Below are positions 17,337 through 25,408 of a DNA stretch of 64,000 bases, piece by piece. The notes under the pieces were generated by a model that ran no database searches, was not told the origin of the DNA, and saw only the letters and a list, made by a program, of their open reading frames with translations. This DNA is from Flavobacterium sp. N502540 (GTDB taxonomy: Bacteria > Bacteroidota > Bacteroidia > Flavobacteriales > Flavobacteriaceae), in NCBI RefSeq assembly GCF_025947365.1, contig NZ_CP110012.1, forward strand, positions 4,464,001 through 4,528,000, written 5' to 3'. Position numbers and translations under genes: made by a program. Positions within the stretch are counted from its first letter, which is position 1; each line of letters begins with the position of its first letter.

Positions 17337-18356
17337 TTGGATAAAATAGCTGTTGTAATTTTAAACTGGAATGGCGTAAAATTGTTAGAACAATTTTTAC
17401 CTTCTGTTATCCGATTTTCTGAGGGAGCTGAGATTTATGTTGCTGACAATGCTTCAACGGATGATTCTATAGACTTTGTTAAGAATAATTTCCCTTCCAT
17501 AAAAATAGTTCAAAACAATGGTAATCATGGCTTTGCTAAAGGTTACAATGATGCTTTGCAACATATTGATGCCGAAATTTATGCTTTGGTAAATTCAGAT
17601 ATTGAAGTTACTGAGAACTGGCTCACTCCTATCCTTGAAACTTTTGAGAATGAAAAACTAACCGCAATCATTCAGCCAAAAATTCTGGACTATAAAAATA
17701 AGGAGTACTTTGAATATGCAGGTGCAGCTGGTGGTTTCATTGATAAATATGGATTTCCTTTTTGTCGTGGTCGTATTTTTGATGCAATAGAGAAAGATAA
17801 TGGGCAGTATGATGATAATTGTGAATTGTTTTGGGCTTCCGGTGCTTGTTTCTTCATCAGGAGTGAAGTTTATCATGAACTTGGAGGTTTTGACGAGACC
17901 TTTTTTGCTCATCAGGAAGAAATCGATTTCTGCTGGCGTGCTGCAAATGAAGGTCATGTGATTAAGTACGTCTCAGGTTCTACTGTTTATCATGTTGGAG
18001 GGGCAACTTTACAACAAGGAAATCCAAGAAAGACTTTTTTGAATTTTAGAAATTCATTATTAATGCTTGTTAAGAATTTACCTAAAAAGAGACTATTCTT
18101 CGTGATTTTCTTCCGAATGGTTTTGGACGGAATAGCGGGTATCCGTTTCCTTACTCAGGGCAAGTTTGGCCATACTTTTGCTATCCTGAAAGCTCATTTC
18201 TCTTTTTATTGCATATCTTTAAAGTACCTTAAAAAGCGTAAAGATTTCCAGATACAAGAATACTATATGGTTAAAAGTATCGTTTACTTGTATTACCTGA
18301 AGAAATTACAGGTATTTAAAGAAATCTTTAACATTAATCAAAATATTAAGAACTAA
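17337..18356 (+). CDS. Family 2 glycosyltransferase (rhamnosyltransferase-like)
   Basis: 339 residues, starting at a TTG codon (17337); the product then reads MDKIAVVILNWNG, the expected family start. GT-A features are the nucleotide-binding strand, ADNASTDDS, a DxD-like NSDIEV, and the acceptor-side FFAHQEEIDFCWR. The C-terminal 90 residues are hydrophobic and basic, consistent with membrane association. Likely adds a sugar to a surface polysaccharide; donor and acceptor unknown. It starts 30 bases after the HsdR-N gene. Confidence 0.85.
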   Translation: MDKIAVVILNWNGVKLLEQFLPSVIRFSEGAEIYVADNASTDDSIDFVKNNFPSIKIVQNNGNHGFAKGYNDALQHIDAEIYALVNSDIEVTENWLTPILETFENEKLTAIIQPKILDYKNKEYFEYAGAAGGFIDKYGFPFCRGRIFDAIEKDNGQYDDNCELFWASGACFFIRSEVYHELGGFDETFFAHQEEIDFCWRAANEGHVIKYVSGSTVYHVGGATLQQGNPRKTFLNFRNSLLMLVKNLPKKRLFFVIFFRMVLDGIAGIRFLTQGKFGHTFAILKAHFSFYCISLKYLKKRKDFQIQEYYMVKSIVYLYYLKKLQVFKEIFNINQNIKN

Positions 18357-18361
18357 ATTTG
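18354..18361 (+). promoter_or_regulatory. Possible -7 box for the OmpA-type gene
   Basis: TAAATTTG matches TAnnTTTG and overlaps the stop codon of the glycosyltransferase gene, 30 bases before the next ATG. No clear -33 TTG is seen. Confidence 0.35.
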
Positions 18362-18390
18362 TAATCAACGTTTAATTAAATATAATACCT

Positions 18391-19224
18391 ATGAGAAAAA
18401 TAGTTATCGCACTATCAGTACTAATGGCCTTAACTTCGTGTGTATCGAAGAAGCAATATGCTGCTTTAGAAGCTAAGAACAAAGAGATACAAGATTTATT
18501 AAACTCTTGCACAGTTAAATTAAATACTTGTTTGGAAGAAAAAGCAGGATTAGCAGCAACTGCTGAAAGCTATAAGCAACACAATCAGGATTTAATCAGT
18601 ACTTCTAAGGACTTAACTGTTTTAACTACTAAAGGAGCTGAAAATCTTGAGAAATCTTTAGAAAGTTTAAAAGAAAAAGATTTAAAAATATCTAGACTTC
18701 AGGATGCATTAACTAAGAAAGACAGTGTGACTTTAGCTTTAGTTACAAGCTTAAAAGGAGCTGTTGGAATCAATGATCCGGATATCGAAATCAACGTAGA
18801 AAAAGGAGTTGTATTTATTTCTATCGCTGATAAATTATTATTCAAAAGTGGAAGTTATGACGTAAGCGACAAAGCAAAATCTGTTTTGGCTAAAGTTGCA
18901 AAAGTAGTAAACGACAAGCCTGATTTTGAGTGTATGGTTGAAGGTCACACAGATGACGTTCCTTACAAAAGCAATGGAATTATCTTAGACAACTGGGATT
19001 TAAGTGTTAAGCGTTCTACTTCAATCGTTCGTGTATTAAGTAATGAACTTGGTGTAAACCCTGCTAAATTAATCGCTGCCGGTAGAAGTTCTTATGTACC
19101 ATTAGTAGCTAATGATAGTGCTGAGAATAAAGCCCGTAACAGAAGAACTCGTATTGTGGTTATGCCAAAAATCGATCAGTTCTACGATATGATTGAAAAA
19201 GAAATGAAGAAACAAGCGAAATAA
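18391..19224 (+). CDS. OmpA-family outer-membrane lipoprotein
   Basis: 277 residues. The signal peptide MRKIVIALSVLMALTSC ends in a lipobox-like LTSC with Cys17. Residues 20-120 are a coiled coil (ALEAKNKEIQDLL onwards). The C-terminal 130 residues are an OmpA peptidoglycan-binding domain: LLFKSGSYDVSDKAK, VEGHTDDVPYK, NWDLSVKRSTSIVR and RNRRTRIVVMPK. It probably links the outer membrane to the cell wall. A strong terminator follows. Confidence 0.9.
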   Translation: MRKIVIALSVLMALTSCVSKKQYAALEAKNKEIQDLLNSCTVKLNTCLEEKAGLAATAESYKQHNQDLISTSKDLTVLTTKGAENLEKSLESLKEKDLKISRLQDALTKKDSVTLALVTSLKGAVGINDPDIEINVEKGVVFISIADKLLFKSGSYDVSDKAKSVLAKVAKVVNDKPDFECMVEGHTDDVPYKSNGIILDNWDLSVKRSTSIVRVLSNELGVNPAKLIAAGRSSYVPLVANDSAENKARNRRTRIVVMPKIDQFYDMIEKEMKKQAK

Positions 19225-19543
19225 TCTCGTTTTTACATACTTTATTAAACAGAAAAAGCAGGTCAATTGACCTGCTTTTATGTATCCTTAATTTTTTAAT
19301 AACCAATTAAATATAAATCAAGAATAGCATTATCTTTAAATTAACTAACTAAATTTTAACAAACCTAAAGTTAATTAATTATTTTAGATAATTATATCAT
19401 TTAAGTTTTTTTTTACAAATGGCCTTTCGAGGGCTTTTTTTGTTTCAAAAAGATCCTGATTTTGAGGTATGAAAATCCTTGCAACTAAAACGATAATAAC
19501 GAATAAAACCCTTCTGGATATTGAAAGAGGAGTGCTTTTTCTT
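19225..19543. other. Intergenic gap with one terminator
   Basis: The 319 bases between the OmpA-type and Sua5/YrdC genes hold a perfect palindromic terminator at 19254-19279. The rest is very AT-rich with T-runs, including a weak GGCC/GGGC hairpin followed by TTTTTTT near 19420-19441 that could end the OmpA transcript a second time. A short open frame here has no recognisable features. Confidence 0.6.
19254..19279. terminator. Palindromic terminator after the OmpA-type gene
   Basis: A perfect 26-base palindrome with half-site AAAAGCAGGTCAA, A-rich on one side and T-rich on the other. It lies 30 bases after the stop codon. Confidence 0.85.
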
Positions 19544-20164
19544 TTACAAAATATCAAGATCACCTTTTCCTTCTCTTACAATGACTGGCTCGTGCTCAGA
19601 CAAATCAATAATTGTAGAGCCTACGTTATCGCCATACCCGCCATCAATAACCAAATCGACTAGATTTTGCCATTTTTCAAAAATCAATTCAGGATCTGTG
19701 GTATACTCAATTACGTCATCTTCATCACGAATAGAGGTTGACACCACTGGATTTCCAAGCTGACGAACAATTTCAAGAATAATATTATTGTCCGGTACAC
19801 GAATCCCTACCGTTGTTTTCTTTTTAAACTCTTTAGGAAGATTATTGTTTCCGGGTAAAATAAAAGTATAAGGTCCCGGTAATGCTCTCTTAAGAATTTT
19901 AAACGTTGATGTATCAATCTGGCGTACATAGTCTGATAAATTACTTAAATCGTGACAGATGAATGAGAAATTTGCTTTCTCTAATTTGACACCTTTTATT
20001 TTTGCAATTTTTTCTAAAGCACGCGAATTGGTAATATCACAACCTAAACCGTAAACAGTATCAGTTGGATAAATCACCAAACCACCACTCTGAAGTACTT
20101 TTACCACTTTGGCTATTGCAGCTTCATTGGGTTTGTCAGGATATATTTTTATGAACTCAGCCAT
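19544..20164 (-). CDS. Threonylcarbamoyl-AMP synthase (Sua5/YciO/YrdC family)
   Basis: 206 residues, a single YrdC domain without the Sua5 C-terminal extension. Recognisable are LVIYPTDTVYGLGCDI, IAKIKGVKLEKANFSFICHDL, the PGPYTFIL segment and VGIRVPDN. It makes threonylcarbamoyl-AMP from threonine, bicarbonate and ATP for the t6A modification; TsaE at 4750-5157 acts in the same pathway. The FSFICHDL variant also occurs in YciO-like members whose activity is less sure. Confidence 0.85.
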   Translation of the reverse strand: MAEFIKIYPDKPNEAAIAKVVKVLQSGGLVIYPTDTVYGLGCDITNSRALEKIAKIKGVKLEKANFSFICHDLSNLSDYVRQIDTSTFKILKRALPGPYTFILPGNNNLPKEFKKKTTVGIRVPDNNIILEIVRQLGNPVVSTSIRDEDDVIEYTTDPELIFEKWQNLVDLVIDGGYGDNVGSTIIDLSEHEPVIVREGKGDLDIL

Positions 20165-20190
20165 TTTATTATTTTGTTAAAAGTTTAATT

Positions 20191-20242
20191 AGTTTCAGGT
20201 TTCAGGTTACCGAATAGCAACTTGAAACTTAAAACTTGGAAC
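20191..20242. repeat. Facing TTTCAGG / CTTGAAAC repeats
   Basis: Two tandem GTTTCAG heptads are followed 20 bases later by the complementary-type words TTGAAACT and TAAAACTT. This is a small example of the short-period facing repeats between genes of this window. Confidence 0.5.
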
Positions 20243-20247
20243 ATTCA

Positions 20248-22599
20248 TTATCCCACAACATCTAATTTAGCAAATCTTAACAACAATTTCTTGATTCCAC
20301 CCACTTCAAATTTTATTTCAGCTTTTTTATCAGCACCAACACCTTCCATATTGACGATTTCACCCTTTCCAAAACGTTCGTGCATCACTATATTTCCAAT
20401 GGTGAGCTTATTATCAAATAAATTGGCAGCTCCATTGTTTGGACTGGTGCCGGTAACGGGTTTTAATTTTCGAATATTCAAATCCGATTTTGGTTCGTTG
20501 GCTGTAACATGTTTAGGCGGTGTACTTCCTACAGGTTTCACCAATCGTAGTTTCGACTTATCGATATCTCCAAAAATATCTCCGTCAATTGGAGATTTAT
20601 AGCGATAATTGGTTTCGGCCGGTGTTAAATATTCCAGATACTGCCCGTCAATTTCTTCAATAAAACGGGATGGTTCGCTGTCGGTCAATTTTCCCCAACG
20701 GTAACGTGATTGTGCATAGGTCAAATAAGCCTGATGTTCGGCACGAGTAAGCGCTACATAAAATAAACGGCGTTCTTCTTCCAATTCACTGCGTGTACTC
20801 ATACTCATCGCACTTGGGAACAAATCTTCCTCCATTCCTACTACAAAAACGTGAGGAAATTCTAGCCCTTTCGCAAGGTGAATGGTCATTAATGCCACAC
20901 GATCTTCATCAGAAGTATCTTTATCTAAATCTGTCGCCAATGCCACATCTTCCATAAACTCAGACAAAGCTCCTCTTGCACCATCAACCTCTTTTTGTCC
21001 CTCAGTAAAATCTTTTAAACCATTTAAAAGCTCTTCAATATTTTGAATTTTAGCCATTCCTTCCGGCGTGGCATCTTTCTTTAATTCCTGAACAAGTCCT
21101 GTTTTCTTAGCGACATGATCTGTAACATAAAAGGCATCCTGATTTTGATCAATAACCTGAAAACTCTGGATCATTGTAACAAAATCTCTGATTTTGTTCT
21201 TTGTTCCGGCATTTAATTTAAGATCAATTTTATCAATATTAACCATTACTTCCCAAATCGAACGTTTGTAATGATTTGCCGCAATCGTAAGTTTTTCAAC
21301 GGTTGTATCTCCAATTCCACGTGCCGGATAATTGATTACACGAATCAAGGCTTCTTCGTCTTTCGGATTGATTACCAAACGAAGGTAGCACAAAACATCT
21401 TTAATTTCTTTACGTTGATAGAAAGATAAGCCTCCGTAAATTCGATACGGAATATCTCGTTTGCGAAGTGCATCTTCCATTGCACGTGACTGTGCATTGG
21501 TACGGTACAGGATTGCAAACGAACCGTTATGCAATTGATTCTGCATTTTTTGTTCAAAAATCGTACTGGCTACAAAACGTCCTTCTTCGGCATCTGTTAA
21601 ACTTCTGTGGACTTTAATTTTTCCGCCAAAATCATTTGCTGTCCAAACTACTTTATCAAGTTTGGTTTTATTATGTTCCATCACCGTATTTGCGGCTTCC
21701 ACTATATTTCGGGTGGAACGGTAATTTTGCTCTAAACGAAACATGATTACACCTTCGTAATCTTTCTGGAAGTTCAGAATATTATTGATATTCGCTCCAC
21801 GGAAAGCATAAATACTCTGAGCATCGTCTCCAACCACACAAATATTCTGAAATTTATCAGATAACGCTCTTACGATCAAGTATTGAGAGTGGTTCGTATC
21901 CTGGTACTCATCCACCAGAATATAACGAAAACGGTTTTGATATTTTGCTAAAACTTCGGGAAATCTGGTCAATAACTCATTTGTTTTCAATAACAAATCA
22001 TCAAAATCCATAGCACCGGCCTTAAAACAGCGCTCTACATATTGCTGATAAATCTCTCCTAAACGCGGTCTTTTTGCCATAGCATCGGCTTCAACCAATT
22101 CAGGATTATTGAAATAGGCTTTCACTGTTATCAGACTGTTTTTGTAATTTGATATACGACCTAAAATCTGTTTTGGTTTATAAATGTCTCTATCCAGCTG
22201 CATTTCTTTTATAATAGAAGAAATCAGTCGGGCAGAATCCTGAGAGTCATAAATCGTAAAATTAGAAGGATACCCCAAGTGATCTGATTCTGCACGAAGA
22301 ATACGTGCGAAAATCGAGTGAAAAGTTCCCATCCAGAGGTTTTTTGCTTCAGAAGCTCCCACAATATCTGAGATCCTGTGCTTCATCTCACGGGCTGCTT
22401 TATTGGTAAAAGTAAGCGACAAGATATTGAAAGCATCAATACCCTGAGCCATTAAATAGGCAATTCTAATTGTTAAAACACGGGTTTTTCCCGAACCTGC
22501 ACCAGCAATAATAATCATTGGCCCGTCTTTTTTCAAAACAGGCTGTCGTTGCGCTTCATTGAGCTGGTCAATGTACTTTTGCATGAAATTTTTCTCCAT
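20248..22599 (-). CDS. UvrD/PcrA-type superfamily 1 DNA helicase
   Basis: 783 residues, full length. Helicase motifs in order: Q motif NEAQRQPV, Walker A AGAGSGKTRVL, Ia SLTFTNKAAREMK, II LVDEYQDTNHSQY, III GDDAQSIYAFRGA, IV QNYRSTRNIV, V TIHLAKGLEFPHVFVVG, and VI YVALTRAEHQAYL. The C terminus has the small Tudor-like domain (HERFGKGEIVNMEG) seen in UvrD/PcrA. Role: 3'-5' unwinding in repair and removal of obstacles. A -7 box lies 8 bases upstream, so the leader would be very short. Confidence 0.93.
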   Translation of the reverse strand: MEKNFMQKYIDQLNEAQRQPVLKKDGPMIIIAGAGSGKTRVLTIRIAYLMAQGIDAFNILSLTFTNKAAREMKHRISDIVGASEAKNLWMGTFHSIFARILRAESDHLGYPSNFTIYDSQDSARLISSIIKEMQLDRDIYKPKQILGRISNYKNSLITVKAYFNNPELVEADAMAKRPRLGEIYQQYVERCFKAGAMDFDDLLLKTNELLTRFPEVLAKYQNRFRYILVDEYQDTNHSQYLIVRALSDKFQNICVVGDDAQSIYAFRGANINNILNFQKDYEGVIMFRLEQNYRSTRNIVEAANTVMEHNKTKLDKVVWTANDFGGKIKVHRSLTDAEEGRFVASTIFEQKMQNQLHNGSFAILYRTNAQSRAMEDALRKRDIPYRIYGGLSFYQRKEIKDVLCYLRLVINPKDEEALIRVINYPARGIGDTTVEKLTIAANHYKRSIWEVMVNIDKIDLKLNAGTKNKIRDFVTMIQSFQVIDQNQDAFYVTDHVAKKTGLVQELKKDATPEGMAKIQNIEELLNGLKDFTEGQKEVDGARGALSEFMEDVALATDLDKDTSDEDRVALMTIHLAKGLEFPHVFVVGMEEDLFPSAMSMSTRSELEEERRLFYVALTRAEHQAYLTYAQSRYRWGKLTDSEPSRFIEEIDGQYLEYLTPAETNYRYKSPIDGDIFGDIDKSKLRLVKPVGSTPPKHVTANEPKSDLNIRKLKPVTGTSPNNGAANLFDNKLTIGNIVMHERFGKGEIVNMEGVGADKKAEIKFEVGGIKKLLLRFAKLDVVG

Positions 22600-22606
22600 A
22601 GTGATG

Positions 22607-22614
22607 CAAAATTA
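22607..22614 (-). promoter_or_regulatory. -7 box for the UvrD/PcrA helicase gene
   Basis: Reverse-strand TAATTTTG matches TAnnTTTG, 8 bases before the ATG at 22599, implying a near-leaderless transcript. Confidence 0.4.
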
Positions 22615-22633
22615 AGAATTATAGCTTTAATAA

Positions 22634-22860
22634 GCTACTAAGAATCTAAGGTTCTGAGGTGCTAAGTTTTTTGTTTTTTCTAATGATAAAGATTATCAGG
22701 CACTAAACTATTTAGTGGACATGTTTATCTAAACTTTCAAGAGAATTAGCTATTACAATGTATGAAATATATTAGTAGTAATTTATTAGAAACTAAATGG
22801 ATACCAGAAACCAAAAGTAATGAAAAACTTAGACCCTTAGAATCTTAGCAACTCAGCACC
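22634..22860. repeat. Facing pair of 8-base-period repeats (CTAAG type)
   Basis: The left arm (22634-22666) reads CTACTAAG, AATCTAAG, GTTCTGAG, GTGCTAAG. The right arm (22824-22860), read in reverse, gives GTGCTGAG, TTGCTAAG, ATTCTAAG, GGTCTAAG. About 160 bases lie between. Every eighth position keeps the pattern NNNCT(A/G)AG. The right arm runs up to the stop codon of the permease gene. Confidence 0.8.
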
Positions 22861-23627
22861 TATTTATAAAACACATCGTAAGAAAATCGGATTAACGTAC
22901 CAATTACGACCACTAAAAAGAAAACGCGAATAAAACCATTTCCTTTATTAATGGCGAGTTTTGCACCAAGCCACCCGCCGAGTCCGTTGCTTATCGCCAT
23001 TGGAATTGCGATTGTCCAGATTATTTTCCCTTTTATCATAAACAGACAGATCGAACCGAAGTTGGTAGCGAGATTTACCATTTTGGCATTTGCGGACGCG
23101 TGAAGAAAATCAAATCCTAAAAGCGCTATAAAAGCAACCACAAAAAAACTTCCGGTTCCCGGACCGATAAAGCCATCATAAAACCCAACAATTATACTGA
23201 TAACAACGGCATATAATATTTGTATTCCGGCCGAATGATCTTTAGCTTCGTGTTGTCCGAAGTTCTTCTTGGCATAAGTATAAATCAGTAAAAGTGATAA
23301 CACAACCAATAAAAGAGGTTTCATAAAATCATTGCTCACGTAGGTTAGCAGTGTAGAACCCAGAAATGCAGAGGGAACAGCTAAACACATCATAATTATT
23401 AAAAGTCTCCATTGAATTACAACTTTTTTGAGGTATTGAAAGGCTGCGAAAGAAGTTCCGGTAAAAGCGGGTAACTTCAGAGTACCTATAACGGTAGAAA
23501 CCGGTAAATTTGGCAATAGAATCAAACCCATTGGTGTTTGAATTAATCCACCTCCGCCTACTATAGCATCAATAAATCCTGCTGCAAAAGCAGCTAAACA
23601 AAGTAAAATTATAATGTAGGTGTCCAT
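22860..23627 (-). CDS. TauE/SafE-family (TSUP) membrane permease
   Basis: 255 residues, almost entirely hydrophobic, with about eight membrane helices. The N-terminal motif FAAGFIDAIVGGGGLIQTP and the duplicated mid-protein motif VGFYDGFIGPGTGSFF are diagnostic of the family formerly called DUF81. Members export sulfite, sulfoacetate or related anions; the substrate here is unknown and no sulfur genes are nearby. Confidence 0.88.
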   Translation of the reverse strand: MDTYIIILLCLAAFAAGFIDAIVGGGGLIQTPMGLILLPNLPVSTVIGTLKLPAFTGTSFAAFQYLKKVVIQWRLLIIMMCLAVPSAFLGSTLLTYVSNDFMKPLLLVVLSLLLIYTYAKKNFGQHEAKDHSAGIQILYAVVISIIVGFYDGFIGPGTGSFFVVAFIALLGFDFLHASANAKMVNLATNFGSICLFMIKGKIIWTIAIPMAISNGLGGWLGAKLAINKGNGFIRVFFLVVVIGTLIRFSYDVFYK

Positions 23628-23726
23628 TCAGGCTGTATTTGAATTGATTTTAAAATCTCATCACAAAAGTATGCTACCAGTTTGTTTATTACAATAATTT
23701 TAAAGTGGATTTCTCCCTGAAAAGTA

Positions 23727-23734
23727 TATTTTTG
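23727..23734 (+). promoter_or_regulatory. -7 box upstream of the 173-residue protein gene
   Basis: TATTTTTG matches TAnnTTTG, 18 bases before the ATG at 23752. Confidence 0.4.
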
Positions 23735-23751
23735 CTAAAAATTTAAACCCA

Positions 23752-24273
23752 ATGGATTTTACAAGAATTATAGAATTAGCCAGTTACACTTTACCTGCTG
23801 TCGTTACCGGATTTGTGGCCTACAGTTTTTTTGAACTGCACATTAAGAATTTCGATAAAAAGCGTAATTTTTTACTAAACAAAGAAGCACATAAAGAATC
23901 TTTGCCTATACGCTTACAAGCTTACGAGCGTATGACTTTATACTTAGAGCGAATCAATCTGACCAAATTACTGATCCGAATCGCTCCAATCTCAAATGAA
24001 AAACACGATTACGAGAATTTTGTGATCGATCAGATCGAACAAGAATTTGAACACAATTTAACCCAACAAATTTATATGTCGGATGAATGCTGGACTATTA
24101 TTACAACAGCAAAAAACTCAACCATACAAATCATCCGTAAAACTGCAATGAGCGATCGTGTAGACAGTGCTGATAAATTGCGTGAAGTAATTTTAAATGA
24201 TTTATTGGAAAAACAATCCCCAAGCAATGCAGCTTTGGCGTATATCAAGAATGAAGTAGCGGAACTTTTCTAG
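23752..24273 (+). CDS. Conserved membrane-anchored protein of unknown function
   Basis: 173 residues. One N-terminal membrane segment (YTLPAVVTGFVAYSFF) is followed by a basic stretch (NFDKKRNFLLNKEAHKES) and a helical soluble domain (LQAYERMTLYLERINLTKLLIR, EQEFEHNLTQQIYMSDECW). No enzymatic motif. I recall similar proteins across flavobacteria but no function. Topology would put the domain in the cytoplasm. Confidence 0.7.
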   Translation: MDFTRIIELASYTLPAVVTGFVAYSFFELHIKNFDKKRNFLLNKEAHKESLPIRLQAYERMTLYLERINLTKLLIRIAPISNEKHDYENFVIDQIEQEFEHNLTQQIYMSDECWTIITTAKNSTIQIIRKTAMSDRVDSADKLREVILNDLLEKQSPSNAALAYIKNEVAELF

Positions 24274-24413
24274 ATTTTTGGATTGTTGGATCTTTAGATT
24301 ATTAGACTGGCTTAGAATGCTTTGATTTTGAAACTAAACCATATAAGGAGTGTTTTTCGAATGATCTAACAATCTAACAGTCTAATAATCTAAGCAAGTC
24401 TAAAATGTCTAAT
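24271..24413. repeat. Facing pair of 8-base-period repeats (TTAGA type)
   Basis: The left arm (24271-24312) is a run of TAGATTTT, TGGATTGT, TGGATCTT, TAGATTAT, TAGACTGG. The right arm (24361-24413) in reverse reads TAGATTAT, TAGACTGT, TAGATTGT, TAGATCAT. The arms fill the gap between two converging genes and can form a long imperfect stem. Confidence 0.8.
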
Positions 24414-24418
24414 AGAAA

Positions 24419-25318
24419 CTATCTATTATCACTCATAACTTCAGATTTATTCTGGGCATATTCATAGCCTTGTTCCCACCACTCCTTCATGACTTCCTGA
24501 TTGAAGATAAGGGCATTATCGGTTAGCTTTGTCGGTGTGTAATACAGGTTAAGCTTCACATTTTTATTGTTTGCCAGAAGCTTTCCAATAGTAATATCAT
24601 GTTTTTCGACCTGATCTAAAGCAATTCGGAACAAATCGATCATTAAAGAAAACGGATTCTTACCGATAACCGTTTTGTCCATATTTACCTCGGTTTCCAG
24701 AATAATAACGTCAATTTCCGTTGCCCCGCGATTAATGGCTTCACGGATTGGAACTAAGCTTGCAAAGCCTCCATCCCCGTATTCGTAGTTGTTTTTCTCA
24801 ACAAGGCTCATAAAAGGAACATAATTACTGGAGATCCAGGACCATTCACAGAATTCTTCATAGGTACAATCTTTCACCGATTTGTATTCTGCTTCATTTT
24901 TCGTAAAATTAGTTACCGTTATAACAATATCACTGTCAAGCTTTTTTAGTTTATTGAAATCTGATAAAGAAAAATTATTTTTTATGTATCTCTTTAAACC
25001 TTTACTTTCACCAAAAGTCCTTTTTCCCTTGAAAAACTGACGTAATACGTTAAAATGATTTATGGTTACAATGTCTACACCATCTTTATTTTTCACAACA
25101 AATGGGCAAATATTAAAAATACTGGCCATGGTAACATTGGTATAAACAGAGTGAATTTTCTTAATGTGACCCAAGGCCAAATGAGGTATCAGCAAACTAC
25201 CAGTCGAAGTGCCTATAAACAAATCATACTCGTGATTTTTCTCTTCGATCAGATATTGTGCGACACCGCCGGCAAATGCCCCTTTACTCCCTCCACCAGA
25301 AATAACCAATGCTCTCAT
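24419..25318 (-). CDS. Patatin-like phospholipase
   Basis: 299 residues. Starts MRALVISGGGSKGAFAGG, with the oxyanion-hole glycine motif; the nucleophile elbow GTSTG has the catalytic Ser near residue 39, and the catalytic Asp is in YGDGG near residue 188. No signal peptide, so a cytoplasmic acyl hydrolase is expected. Substrate unknown. Confidence 0.88.
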   Translation of the reverse strand: MRALVISGGGSKGAFAGGVAQYLIEEKNHEYDLFIGTSTGSLLIPHLALGHIKKIHSVYTNVTMASIFNICPFVVKNKDGVDIVTINHFNVLRQFFKGKRTFGESKGLKRYIKNNFSLSDFNKLKKLDSDIVITVTNFTKNEAEYKSVKDCTYEEFCEWSWISSNYVPFMSLVEKNNYEYGDGGFASLVPIREAINRGATEIDVIILETEVNMDKTVIGKNPFSLMIDLFRIALDQVEKHDITIGKLLANNKNVKLNLYYTPTKLTDNALIFNQEVMKEWWEQGYEYAQNKSEVMSDNR

Positions 25319-25408
25319 ATTTTTTTAAGTTGTGCGTTTTGAATTAAAATATTCACTTGCACTTTTTTTACAATTATTCAACTCTGTTTTTGTTACTACT
25401 AAAAATTG

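Noticed and set aside
19469..19663. Forward open frame overlapping the 3' end of the Sua5/YrdC gene
   Set aside because: Mostly lies antisense to a well-supported gene and shows no motif.
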